From assembly GCF_003323715.1 (NCBI RefSeq), contig NZ_QOIN01000046.1, forward strand, positions 310,001 through 374,000: a DNA stretch of 64,000 nucleotides. Direction: 5' to 3'. The stretch is from Streptomyces diacarni (GTDB lineage Bacteria; Actinomycetota; Actinomycetes; Streptomycetales; Streptomycetaceae). Shown here in pieces: positions 17,701 to 26,086 of this stretch. The stretch's first letter is position 1; every line of letters begins with the position of its first letter. A program made the position numbers and the translations under genes. Below the pieces are notes generated by a model, which was not told the origin of the DNA, searched no databases, and saw only the letters and a list, made by a program, of their open reading frames with translations.

Positions 17701-19175
17701 CACCGGTGTTCGGTCCCCGACAACCCCTCGCCCATCGCCTCCCGGCGGGCTCCCAGCAGGACTGTCAGCTCGCTGATCCGCTGGGCGACGCTCGCCGCGT
17801 CCGTGCCCACCAGCGCCACCGCGCCGCGCCCCTGGCGGTCGTGTGCGTGCGGCAGCCAGCGCACCCACTCCCACGCCTCGCGGCCCGAGGGGTCCGTCAG
17901 CACGTAGACGCTCAGGTCGGCCGGGCTGTGCAGCACAGCGGCCTGGGCGACCAGCCAGCGTCCGAGGGCGCGGGGCAGCTCGCCGCGGCCCGCGACGCCG
18001 AGGATGCCGTGCGTGCGCAGCGCCACCGGGACGGGGACGTCGGTCAGCACGCGCGGCTCGGCACGCAGGTGTTCCTGCTGGTTGGGGTCGCTCACCTCCA
18101 CCTCGGAGGGCAGTGCCCCCGTCCCGACGCGGAGCACCCCGAAGTCGTCGTCCTCCAGCCGCCGCTCCCACAGCCGCTGCCTGGGCCCCGTGGCGGTCAG
18201 GTACAGCTCGGCCGGGTCCGGGCAGGCGAGCCGGCGCGCGGCCGTCTCCTGGGACATCGCCTTGCGCGCCTGGTACTCGATCGAGACCTTCTGCCGCTCG
18301 TACTCGCGGCGCTTGCGGCGGTGCGAACTGCGGCCCTGCCTGCGGTCGTAGAAGTGGTTGGCCACCAGCGTGACCGGGGTCAGCACCGCCATGATCAGGT
18401 AGATGGCGCTGCCCAGCACCACCACCAGGGCGACGGCCGCCAGCATCGGCGCCAGCGCCACCGCCCACGGCATGGGCCGCGTCTCCGACTGCGTGGGCCT
18501 GGGCGGCAACTGGAACTGCGTCGTGCGGGCCGACGGCTTGATCCGCGGCGGTCGGTTGTAGTCCAGCCCGGTGCCGTCCTGCGAGGGCTTGAGCGCGGTG
18601 TCGGGGAAGACCGGCTCGCTCAGCTCGAACAGCGAGTGCCCGGCGGCGACCGTGCCGCGACGGCGCCAGCCGGTGGGCCCCTCCACCTGCTTGCCGTCCA
18701 TCGTCACGCCGCTGCCGAACGCCGGGCTGACGGTCACCGTGCCGTCGAGTGCCACGTCGATCTCGAAGGCGGAGCTGGGCAGGGTGCTGTCGGCGAGGCG
18801 CACCCAGGCCTCGGGCCCGCTGCCGGCGACGGCGACACCGGGGCCGAGCCGGTACACCCGCCCGGCGTCCGGGCCGCCCACGACCCGTACCTCGACCGTT
18901 CCCTGTCCCTGCGGCGGCGGGCACCCCCCGGGTGTGCCGAGGGAGACCGTCGCGCCGTCCCGCACGGGGGAGTCCGCCAGCGGTAGCGCGGGGTCGAGGA
19001 GATAGCCGCCCACGTGCAGGGCGGGGGGTGTGCCCTGGCCGCCCCCGTCCTCGCCGCCCACGTGTCGGGCCATCTCCCGCGCGACGGTCCCGACGGCGGC
19101 GTCCGGCTCCGCGTCCACCAGCAGGTCAGCGCGGTGCCCGCCCGCGGCGTCGACGGCGGTCAGCCGCAGTTCCAT
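14778..19175 (-). CDS. FHA-containing EccC-type FtsK/SpoIIIE ATPase
   Basis: A 1465-residue type VII secretion motor. An N-terminal ubiquitin-like/FHA region (about residues 90-195) is followed by two TM helices near 240-275, then three FtsK-like nucleotide-binding domains. The first has a canonical Walker A, GTTGSGKS (K661), with Walker B-type FVLVDYKGG. The second (GGPRSGRT, R998) and third (GPPKSGRS, R1296) have Arg in place of the Walker Lys. This matches the common pattern in which the first domain does most hydrolysis. The FHA domain implies phospho-Thr input, although the neighbouring kinase-like gene looks inactive. It is divergent from the WXG-like gene at 19355. Confidence 0.93.
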   Translation of the reverse strand: MELRLTAVDAAGGHRADLLVDAEPDAAVGTVAREMARHVGGEDGGGQGTPPALHVGGYLLDPALPLADSPVRDGATVSLGTPGGCPPPQGQGTVEVRVVGGPDAGRVYRLGPGVAVAGSGPEAWVRLADSTLPSSAFEIDVALDGTVTVSPAFGSGVTMDGKQVEGPTGWRRRGTVAAGHSLFELSEPVFPDTALKPSQDGTGLDYNRPPRIKPSARTTQFQLPPRPTQSETRPMPWAVALAPMLAAVALVVVLGSAIYLIMAVLTPVTLVANHFYDRRQGRSSHRRKRREYERQKVSIEYQARKAMSQETAARRLACPDPAELYLTATGPRQRLWERRLEDDDFGVLRVGTGALPSEVEVSDPNQQEHLRAEPRVLTDVPVPVALRTHGILGVAGRGELPRALGRWLVAQAAVLHSPADLSVYVLTDPSGREAWEWVRWLPHAHDRQGRGAVALVGTDAASVAQRISELTVLLGARREAMGEGLSGTEHRWRGPRVLVVLDGSRRLRSLPGLKQLLVEGPHCGIHLVCLDADRRLLPEECRALVEEDHFGLLQVSQFGERPVQSVRPDCVPPDWCETVARAMAPVRDVSDKEAGALPDSCRLLDLLALEPPTAEAIAARWAVGGRSTAAVIGVSFDGPFTIDLVRDGPHGLVAGTTGSGKSELLQTLVASLAVANRPDAMNFVLVDYKGGAAFKGCEQLPHTVGMVTDLDSHLVERALVSLNAEVRRRERILESVDAKDIEAYELATRRDPSLAPLPRLLIVVDEFASMARELPDFVTGLVNVAQRGRSLGVHLILATQRPSGVVSPEIRANTNLRIALRTTDSAESQDVIDAPDSAAITRTTPGRALVRLSASSLLPFQSGRVGGRRPQAEASTAAEPWAVPVEWAGLGHPLPVRPTPPGQEDDDPLTDLAVLVAAIGEGAAAMRFAPPYRPWLEPLADLVTVAGLPRPAGGRQDDVPPVAFGVTDVPARQDRSPLTLDLVGGDHLLLVGGPRSGRTTALRTVAAALADVSSPADVHLYGVDCGSNALVPLSVLPHCGAIVTRDQTDRLTRLLGRLQAEIVRRQQLLAQAGAADVAEQRAAAASPEERLPWMVLLLDGWESYTATYESHDYGKLIDAMTQLFREGPSVGLRVVMTAGRGGLSGTVSSSFGDRLILRLADPNDYTTAGMTPRDVPSHLPPGRALRPGDDGVLESQIALLDPDPAGQAQVGAVRHVAERAVAAYGRPSPALRPMRVDPLPARATTAEALALAAESGLPGGLWTLVGVGGDELAPVGADLAQHGPGFVIAGPPKSGRSTSVCAAARSLLRAGVPLVLVTPKRSPLRDLEGEPGVVGGVREMTESAQLQELLVQAQERGRYAVLVDDAELVFDTPVDAVLETVVRGGVDGGHGLVAAGTTDSLTSQYRGFVKEARRARSGLLLSPQNNAEGELFNIRLPRAAASGIAGRGLLVLSGDMMPIQAVTDA

Positions 19176-19354
19176 ATGAGCCCCCCGGTCGGCCGATGCA
19201 GTGTCCGTGTCCCAGAATCACCGGCTATTGCTTTGGTGTGCTCCGCTCCGCGTAGCAATCATGCAACAGCGCCTCCGGGCAGGACTGTTGGTCTTACGCT
19301 TGCCAGTACGTCGACCGCCGGTGGCGCGGCGTAGGGAGCTACAGGGGGGGACGG

Positions 19355-19654
19355 ATGGGAGCGACGAGGCCGGGCGAGACCCCGGAGCAGGCGCGGGCAC
19401 GGGCCCAGCGCCTGCGCGACCACGCGGACAAGGCGCGCAACCTGGCGGGTTCGCTGGGTTCCACCCTGGACACGGGGCTGTCCAAGGCGAGCGCCGACGG
19501 CGTGTGGTCCGGACCGTACGCCGAGCGCGTCACCGCGGCACTGCGCGACCGGCGCAGCTCGTTGGACGGCATGGCACATGGGCTGCGCGCCACCGCACAG
19601 CACTGGGACCGCGAGGCGGACCTGCTGGACCAGGAGGCCGGTTCCCAGGCCTGA
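19355..19654 (+). CDS. WXG100-like helical protein
   Basis: A 99-residue protein with a purine-rich ribosome site. Two long amphipathic helices flank VWSGPYAERV at about residue 50, the WxG turn of ESX-type proteins. It is divergent from the EccC gene across a 179-base spacer. That spacer contains a loose inverted repeat, ATTGCT (19227) and AGCAAT (19254). Probably the partner or second substrate of the type VII-like system. Confidence 0.8.
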   Translation: MGATRPGETPEQARARAQRLRDHADKARNLAGSLGSTLDTGLSKASADGVWSGPYAERVTAALRDRRSSLDGMAHGLRATAQHWDREADLLDQEAGSQA

Positions 19655-19834
19655 TGTCACACGGGTGCCTGCCGCAGCGCGCCTACTTCAAGGTGGTGCC
19701 CTACAGGACGCCGACACGGGCGCCCACGTCGTCACCCTTGACCTCCGCCGGGGGGCCACTCCGTGGCGGGTGCGGGACGCCTCCGGCCCGCTCCGCCACG
19801 GTGCCGCACCGGGCAGGCAGGCCGGCGGCGGTGG

Positions 19835-21322
19835 TCAGCCGGCCGGGGCCCTGGACTCCCCTCTGTCGCACACCGCCTCCGCCGAGGCCAGCCCCACGCT
19901 GCCGTCGGCGGTCTGCACCAGTGACGTCACCACGTAGCAGGAGCCGGGCTCGACCGGTGGGGAGGAGAAGACGACGGACGGCTCGTCCGCGTTCGTGTTC
20001 TTCACCTTCACTGTCTTCCCGTCGGCGGACTGGGCCGTGATGGCGAAGCCGTAGACGGGCTGCGGCTTCTTCGGCTTGCTCCAGACGACCTGGACCTGCT
20101 TGCCGACCCGGGTGACCTTCACCTCTTGCGCCTGGAAGTCAGGGACCTGCCCCTTGGGCAGCGGGTGGGCAGACTTCGCCGGCTTCTCGGTGGGGCTTCC
20201 CTTCCCGCCGCCCGCCTCGCCACCCGCGTCCCGCACCAGGAACAGCGCCAGCGCGGCGCCGGCCACCAGCAGCAGGGCGCCGCACGCGGCGACGACCCTG
20301 TTGCGCGTCCTGCGCCGTCTGGCCAGGGCCTCGGCCGAGTCCGGGTCGTCGTCGACGACCGGCGGCGGCTCGGTCAGCGCGTCGTCGGCCGGATCCCAGC
20401 CGGGGAGCGGCACCTCGGGGTCGGCCTCCGGCTGGAGGTCGGGGACCTGGGCGGCGCGGTCCACGGGGAGCAGCGACCGCAGCACCCGGTGCACCTCCGT
20501 GAGCGGCGGCCGCCCCTCCGCGTGCGGGGCCGTCATCCGGTGCAACAGCGCGAACAGCGGCTCGGGCACGTCGCCCCGGTGCGGCCGCGGCAGCCCGCCC
20601 GCCAGCGCGGCCTCGTAGGCGGCGGGCCCGCCCTCCCGTACGGCACCCGCACGGGACGGCTCGCCCGCCAGCAGCGCGTACAGCGTCGTCCCCAGCGCGT
20701 ACACGTCGGCGGCCGGTCCTGGCGCCTCCCAGCCGAACAGCTCCCTGGGTGCGTAGGCCGGGTCCGTGTCAGCGCCCGCCGAGGGCACGGCACGCTGTAC
20801 CACCCGGCCCAACCCGTGCCCGGTGAGCAGCGCCTCACCCGCCGCGCCGTACAGGACGCGGGACGGGCGCACCTCCAGGTGCAGCACCCCGCGCCGGTGC
20901 GAGGAGTGCAGCGCGAGCGCCAGCCGTACGCCGACGACCAGCACGTCCTCGACCGGGTAAGGGCCGCGAGCGGTCAGCCTGTCCTGCGCCGAACCACCCG
21001 GGCAGTGTTCCGTCACCACGTACAGCTGTCCCGCGTGTGTGCACCCGGCGTCCCGCACCGTGACCGCGCAGGGATGCCCGGCCGCGGCGCCGGCCGCGAG
21101 GAGTTCGGAGTGCGCGGCCAGCCGGCGCGCGGGATCCTCCAGCACCGGCGGCAGCACCCGCACGGCCACCTCCCTGCCGCTTCCGGCCTCCCGGCACAGC
21201 ACGACCGTGCCGCGTGGCCCCGTGTGCAGCACGCGCTGGGCCTGATACCCCTCGGGCAGCGCGGGAAGCGGTCCGGCAGCGGGAGGCGCCTCGGGAGGAC
21301 CCCAGTTCGGGACGGTGTTCAC
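19835..21322 (-). CDS. Membrane pseudokinase with C-terminal Fn3-like domain
   Basis: A 495-residue protein starting at GTG 21322, overlapping the upstream stop as GTGA. Residues 25-290 follow the Ser/Thr kinase fold, but key residues are gone: the ATP Lys of VAVK is R55, HRD is H148-L-E150, and DFG is G168-H-G170. It therefore cannot use the normal catalytic mechanism. An acidic linker, one TM helix (343-363) and an external Fn3-like domain (about 395-485, VQVVWSKPKKPQPVYGFAI) follow. It is the last gene of the five-gene chain running from the propeller/Fn3 protein. Likely a signal-relay or scaffold protein. Confidence 0.88.
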   Translation of the reverse strand: MNTVPNWGPPEAPPAAGPLPALPEGYQAQRVLHTGPRGTVVLCREAGSGREVAVRVLPPVLEDPARRLAAHSELLAAGAAAGHPCAVTVRDAGCTHAGQLYVVTEHCPGGSAQDRLTARGPYPVEDVLVVGVRLALALHSSHRRGVLHLEVRPSRVLYGAAGEALLTGHGLGRVVQRAVPSAGADTDPAYAPRELFGWEAPGPAADVYALGTTLYALLAGEPSRAGAVREGGPAAYEAALAGGLPRPHRGDVPEPLFALLHRMTAPHAEGRPPLTEVHRVLRSLLPVDRAAQVPDLQPEADPEVPLPGWDPADDALTEPPPVVDDDPDSAEALARRRRTRNRVVAACGALLLVAGAALALFLVRDAGGEAGGGKGSPTEKPAKSAHPLPKGQVPDFQAQEVKVTRVGKQVQVVWSKPKKPQPVYGFAITAQSADGKTVKVKNTNADEPSVVFSSPPVEPGSCYVVTSLVQTADGSVGLASAEAVCDRGESRAPAG

Positions 21323-23904
21323 TGGCGCACTCCTGATCTGCCGGTACGGACGGACGTTCCGGAGCCGCCCGCGCGTACGGGTGCTCCCGAACCGTCCGAA
21401 CGGACGGGCACTTTCGGGCGGCCCGCGCGTACGGGTGCTCCCGCACGGCTGTGACGTCTCACCGTTGACCAGCGCAGCGCCCGTTTGACCCGCTCGCGTC
21501 GCGGCACCGTACGCGTGACGACCTCCTCGATCGCGTCGCAGTGCCGCCAGGCGGCGTCCGCGGCGGCCTCGTCGGGCGCCCGGCCCCCGTAGTCGACCTC
21601 GTTGACCAGCCGCGCCAAAGCGGGCAGCTGTTCACTGCCGCGCCCGCCGATCCGCTCGAGGCCGAACGCGGCCACCTCGGTGGCGGTGTGCGCGGAAGTG
21701 GCGGGCAGACCGATCTCGGTGAGCCGGTCGACGATCTGCTGCCAGGCGCCGAGCACCCGCTGCCCCGGATCGCGGGCGCCACGCCGCCGTCTGCGGGTCC
21801 GATACGGTGCCCAGACCGCGTAGCCGCCCCAGGCGAGGACCGGCAGCAGCCCCGCCGACAGCACGTAGGCCCACACAGGCAGTCCGCCGCCCCCGGAAGG
21901 CGCCGCCCTCCCGTCCTTCCCACCGTCGTCCGGCTGCTGGGGCGGCACGGACGGGCGCTGCTGCTCCGCGATGTCGCGGTCGGCCTTCTCGCGCTCCTCG
22001 GGCTGTCCGGCGGGCGGCACCGAAGCGCCCTCCTCGGAGGCCTGCCCCGGGGTCGGGTAGAACGGCACCCAGCCGATCCCCGCGAAGCGCACTTCCGGCC
22101 AGGCCAGCGCGTCCTGCCCGGTCACCTGCCTGGTGCCCTTCCCACCCGCACCGTGCCCCTCGCCACCCTCCGCGCGGAAGCCGACCGCGACCCGCGTCGG
22201 CAGCCCCAGCGTCCGCCCCATGACGGCGAAGGACGCCGCGAACTGCTCCGAGGTGCCGCGCCTGCCCGTGGTGAGGAAGAACTCCAGGTTCCGGTAGGCG
22301 TGCCCCGGCACCGCCTTGGGATCGAAGTCGAAGTGCTCGCGCAGCCAGCCGGCCAGCTTGTACGCCTGCTGGTACGGGTAACTGCTGCCCGCTGTGGCCG
22401 TCGCCGCCAGCCGCCGGAACGTCTCGACGGCCTTGATCGGCTCGCCCGCCTGGTCGGTACGGGGCAGGGACTTGTACCGGGCGCCCTTCGGCACGGCCGC
22501 GTACTGCAACCGCTTCGGGTCGTACACCGGCGCCTGGGAGACAGCGGTGTAGGACAGGCCGCGGTTGCCGCGCGTGCCGGTGGTACCGCCCTCGCCGACG
22601 GCCACCACGCCGCTGTCCGGATCCACGGCGAGCCGTCCGGCCTCGGCGCCGCCCGCATCGCGTTCGCCTGTGGTGCCGGTGAGCGTGACCGCCGAGGGGC
22701 GGTCGGCGGCCGGCAGCCAGATGCCGGGCAGGTTCTGCACGGTGACCCGCTGCTCCACCCGCTCGCGGCGCCCGGGCTCCGCTCCCCGCTGCTCGGGCAC
22801 TCTGCCGCCCGAGCGGGCCAGGTGGGCGCCGGACGTCCACTTCACTCCGTCGTAGCGGTCCAGCACGGCGAGCCGCCAGTTGCGGTCCGCCGTGCTCCTT
22901 GCTGTGAACAACCGCGACTCGGGGTGTTGCAGCCACGCGGCCACCTGGTCCAGCGGGCTGGTGGACCGCGGATGGACGAGGGGCGTGCGCACCTCCTGGC
23001 GCAGGTCCCAGGGTTCGCGCCCGGCAAGCCCCGGGAGCCGCGGGCCGAGCAGCGCGGCAGCCAGCGCCAGCACCGCCACCACGGGCAGACCGGCGCTCAG
23101 CATCCGTACGGTGCCGCGCCCGGCCGCCCGCGACCGCGGGAGCAGCAGCAGGGCCGCGCACGCCACCAGACCGGCGGCGACCGGAACGTTGGAGCCCGGC
23201 CCCGCCACGCCCAGCACCAGCGGGAAGCCGAAGGCCAGCACGGGCGGCAACGCGGGCAGCAGCGGCCCCCGGGTGCGCAGCGCCAGCTCCGTGGCGGCGA
23301 GCGACGCCAGCCACACCACCGCGTGCGGCAGCACGAGGAAGTCGGCGCCCGAGGGCGCGGGCAGGATCGTCGTGAGGACCGCGTGCGGCGAGTCCAGCAG
23401 CGCCGCCCCCACCTTCGCCACCGCCCCGCCCGTCGGCAGCCCGACGGACGCGTCGCCACGAAAGAGCGTCGCGCACACCACGACCAGCCACACCACGACG
23501 TTCAGCACCAACGAAGGCCACAGCGGCGCCACCCGTCCCTTGCGGCGCTGCCCCGTGTACAGGCCGGCCGCCACCGCCATGGGGACCGGCACGGCCACCG
23601 CCAGCACCGGCAGCAGCGGGCCCACGGCGAAGACCCGGTGGAAGCCAAGGCCCGCGCAGACCAGCATCCCGGCGACGGGCAGCAGCGACCACGCGCGGCG
23701 TGCCGGGGAGAGCCGGTGCCGGTCGTCGGCGCCCCGGTCGTCGGCGCCTTCCTGCGCCGGTGACCGCGGTCGCGGCGGGACGCCGGGAGCCGCCACGGTG
23801 GCCGGGTCGGGCGCGGCCGGGCGCGGCGGTGCCCAGGACGGGCCGTCGTGGGCTGCCGGCCGCGCGCCGGGGGTGGCGAAGCGCGGCGTCGAGGCGGGAC
23901 TCAT
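21319..23904 (-). CDS. TgpA-like transglutaminase-fold membrane protein, triad missing
   Basis: An 861-residue protein with the TgpA layout: N-terminal multi-TM region (about residues 70-290), extracellular domain with transglutaminase fold, a TM helix near 685, and a cytoplasmic DUF4129-like tail. The catalytic positions are all replaced: Cys by S552 (GTSEQFAAS), His by L600 (DALAWPEV), Asp by Y616 (PFYPTPG). It is likely non-catalytic. The tail ends in repeats of the type APVRAG/VPVRSDG. Overlapping starts and stops tie it to DUF58 upstream and the pseudokinase downstream. Confidence 0.88.
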   Translation of the reverse strand: MSPASTPRFATPGARPAAHDGPSWAPPRPAAPDPATVAAPGVPPRPRSPAQEGADDRGADDRHRLSPARRAWSLLPVAGMLVCAGLGFHRVFAVGPLLPVLAVAVPVPMAVAAGLYTGQRRKGRVAPLWPSLVLNVVVWLVVVCATLFRGDASVGLPTGGAVAKVGAALLDSPHAVLTTILPAPSGADFLVLPHAVVWLASLAATELALRTRGPLLPALPPVLAFGFPLVLGVAGPGSNVPVAAGLVACAALLLLPRSRAAGRGTVRMLSAGLPVVAVLALAAALLGPRLPGLAGREPWDLRQEVRTPLVHPRSTSPLDQVAAWLQHPESRLFTARSTADRNWRLAVLDRYDGVKWTSGAHLARSGGRVPEQRGAEPGRRERVEQRVTVQNLPGIWLPAADRPSAVTLTGTTGERDAGGAEAGRLAVDPDSGVVAVGEGGTTGTRGNRGLSYTAVSQAPVYDPKRLQYAAVPKGARYKSLPRTDQAGEPIKAVETFRRLAATATAGSSYPYQQAYKLAGWLREHFDFDPKAVPGHAYRNLEFFLTTGRRGTSEQFAASFAVMGRTLGLPTRVAVGFRAEGGEGHGAGGKGTRQVTGQDALAWPEVRFAGIGWVPFYPTPGQASEEGASVPPAGQPEEREKADRDIAEQQRPSVPPQQPDDGGKDGRAAPSGGGGLPVWAYVLSAGLLPVLAWGGYAVWAPYRTRRRRRGARDPGQRVLGAWQQIVDRLTEIGLPATSAHTATEVAAFGLERIGGRGSEQLPALARLVNEVDYGGRAPDEAAADAAWRHCDAIEEVVTRTVPRRERVKRALRWSTVRRHSRAGAPVRAGRPKVPVRSDGSGAPVRAGGSGTSVRTGRSGVRQ

Positions 23905-25076
23905 CGCACCGCCTCCCGACGCCAGGCGGCCGGCAGGGAATCCAGCCCCGTCACCCGCAGCTGAGGGACGTCACTGCCGAGGCTGCGTGGCTCCGCTTGG
24001 GCTCCGCCCGTCTCTGCGCCCGCACGCAGCACCACCGTCCGGTCGAAGCGGCGGCGCACCCGCTCCAGCGCCCCGAGCCCGGTGGTGTCGCCCGTTCCGG
24101 TGACGACGACGAGGGAGCCGCGGCGACGAGCCCGCTCCAGGTCGTCGAACGCACCGGCTGCCGAGGCGCGTTCGCTGAGGTGCACCAGCGCGAGCCGGTC
24201 GAGTAGCGCGTCGGCGTCGCCACCGCCCGCCCCGTCCGTGCGCAGGACAGGGCCGGTCTCGCCGAGCACGTCCACGGGGAAGTTGGAGCGGGCCGCGGCG
24301 AACGCCACGGACGCGGCGCAGTCCACCGCCAGTTCGAAATCGTCCTCGGCCGCGTAGGCCACCGCGCGCGTGTCCAGCACCACGGTGGTGTGCGGCAGCG
24401 AGACGTCGACCAGCTGTTTGACCATCAGCGTCCCGGTGCGGGCGGAGGAGCGCCAGTGCACCCTGCGCAGATCGTCCCCCAACACGTACTCGCGCAGGGC
24501 GTGGAAGGTCAGCGACCCCTCGTCCGCGGTGTCCGACGTCGGCCCCTCCACGTGGTGCGCCGTCCCCGACGGCAGGACAGGCAGCAGACACACCCGGGGC
24601 CGCACCAGCAGCGTGTCCGAACCACCCTCGCGCGGCCCGAACACCCGCACCCGGCGGGAGAGACCCAGCGGGTCCGTACGCTCCAGCCGCAGCGGCCCCA
24701 GCGCGATGCGACCGCGCCGCTCGGTCGGCAGCGGGTAGCGCACAATGTGCTCCGCCCCGGCGGCGAGCGCCGGCACGTGCAACGTCAGCGGCGACTCGCC
24801 GCACCGGTCGGTCAGATCGAGCCCCCGTCGGCTGCGGCCCCCCGTGTTGGTCAGGGCGACGAAACTCTCCGCCCCGTCGCCCCGCGCCACCTTGCGCGGC
24901 GTGACCCGGCGGCGCGCCGACAGCCGCGGTGAGCGCCCCGTCCACACCAGGGCCACCCCCACAGCCAGCAGACAGGCCAGCCCGAGGACCGCCGCCTCCG
25001 GATAGCCGAACCCGTACCCGGCCCCCAGGAGTGCCGCTCCGCCGACCAGTGCCCCCCACCCCGTCGGCGACAGCAT
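23901..25076 (-). CDS. DUF58 domain protein
   Basis: A 391-residue protein with two N-terminal hydrophobic segments, a beta-rich middle and the DUF58 signature LREYVLGDDLRRVHWRSSAR near residue 215, leading into a von Willebrand-like domain. DUF58, MoxR and TgpA-like genes often occur together, where MoxR acts as a chaperone-like ATPase on vWA partners. Start and stop overlap by 1 base with MoxR and 4 bases with the transglutaminase-like gene. Confidence 0.9.
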   Translation of the reverse strand: MLSPTGWGALVGGAALLGAGYGFGYPEAAVLGLACLLAVGVALVWTGRSPRLSARRRVTPRKVARGDGAESFVALTNTGGRSRRGLDLTDRCGESPLTLHVPALAAGAEHIVRYPLPTERRGRIALGPLRLERTDPLGLSRRVRVFGPREGGSDTLLVRPRVCLLPVLPSGTAHHVEGPTSDTADEGSLTFHALREYVLGDDLRRVHWRSSARTGTLMVKQLVDVSLPHTTVVLDTRAVAYAAEDDFELAVDCAASVAFAAARSNFPVDVLGETGPVLRTDGAGGGDADALLDRLALVHLSERASAAGAFDDLERARRRGSLVVVTGTGDTTGLGALERVRRRFDRTVVLRAGAETGGAQAEPRSLGSDVPQLRVTGLDSLPAAWRREAVR

Positions 25077-26086
25077 CAGAGAGGGGCTCCCGCCTGCGGA
25101 ACGGGAACCGTGGCCAGCGCCTCCGCGATGACGTCGGCCCCACCGCGGCCGCTCAACTCGGCCTCGGGGGTCAGGATGAGCCGGTGGGCCAGCACGGGGC
25201 CCGCCAGCGCCTTCACGTCCTCGGGCAGTGCGTACGTACGCCCCTGCGAGGCGGCCCGCACCCGCACGGCGCGCAGCAGCGCCACGGAGCCGCGCGGGCT
25301 CGCGCCCAGCCTCACCTCGGGCAGCTCACGGGTGGCCGCCACCACCCGCACCAGATAGTCGTACAGCTGCGGCGCCACCTGGATCTGCCGGGCCACCTGG
25401 ATGAACTCGGCGATGTGTGTGCCCGTCGCGATGGTCGGCAGTTGTTCGATGCCGGGCTGCCCGGACTGCGAGTCGGTGCCCGACAGGACGGCGACCTCGG
25501 AGGCGTGGTCCGGATAGCCGAGGGTGACCTGCATCAGGAACCGGTCCAACTGCGCTTCCGGCAGCGGATACGTGCCGCCCATGTCCACCGAGTTCTGCGT
25601 CGCGATCACCATGAAGGGACGCGGCACCGGATGAGTGCGGCCGTCTGCCGTGACCTGCCGCTCCTCCATGACCTCCAGCATCGCCGACTGCGTCTTGGGG
25701 GAGGCCCTGTTGACCTCGTCCCCGAGCACGATGTTGGCGAACACCGGGCCCGGCAGAAATTCGAACGCACCGGTGTTCTGACGGTAGATCGTCACCCCGG
25801 TGATGTCGGAGGGCAGCAGGTCGGGTGTGAACTGCACGCGGTGCCAACTGGCCTCCAGCGAGGCCGCCAGGCAGCGCGCCAGCGTCGTCTTGCCGGTGCC
25901 GGGCACGTCCTCGATCAGCAGATGCCCTTCGGAGAACAGGCACACCAGTGCCAGCTCGACGGTGCCGCGCTTGCCTTTGACGACACGTTCGACGTTGTCC
26001 CCCAGGGCGTGGAAGCACTGAGCGAGCAGCGCGACGGACTCGCGCGACGCGGACGGGGCAGCGGGGTGCTTGGGTTCTAGTCGCAC
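25076..26086 (-). CDS. MoxR-family AAA+ ATPase
   Basis: I start at GTG 26086, overlapping the upstream stop by 10 bases, giving 336 residues; the longer frame to 26188 would lie inside the neighbour. Walker A is EDVPGTGKTTLA (about residue 62) and Walker B is IVLGDEVNRASPKTQ, followed by sensor ATQNSVDMGGTYPLPEAQLDRF, split over the AAA+ core typical of MoxR. The C-terminal lid is complete. Expected role: ATP-driven maturation or regulation of the DUF58/vWA and membrane partners in the same operon. Confidence 0.93.
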   Translation of the reverse strand: MRLEPKHPAAPSASRESVALLAQCFHALGDNVERVVKGKRGTVELALVCLFSEGHLLIEDVPGTGKTTLARCLAASLEASWHRVQFTPDLLPSDITGVTIYRQNTGAFEFLPGPVFANIVLGDEVNRASPKTQSAMLEVMEERQVTADGRTHPVPRPFMVIATQNSVDMGGTYPLPEAQLDRFLMQVTLGYPDHASEVAVLSGTDSQSGQPGIEQLPTIATGTHIAEFIQVARQIQVAPQLYDYLVRVVAATRELPEVRLGASPRGSVALLRAVRVRAASQGRTYALPEDVKALAGPVLAHRLILTPEAELSGRGGADVIAEALATVPVPQAGAPL

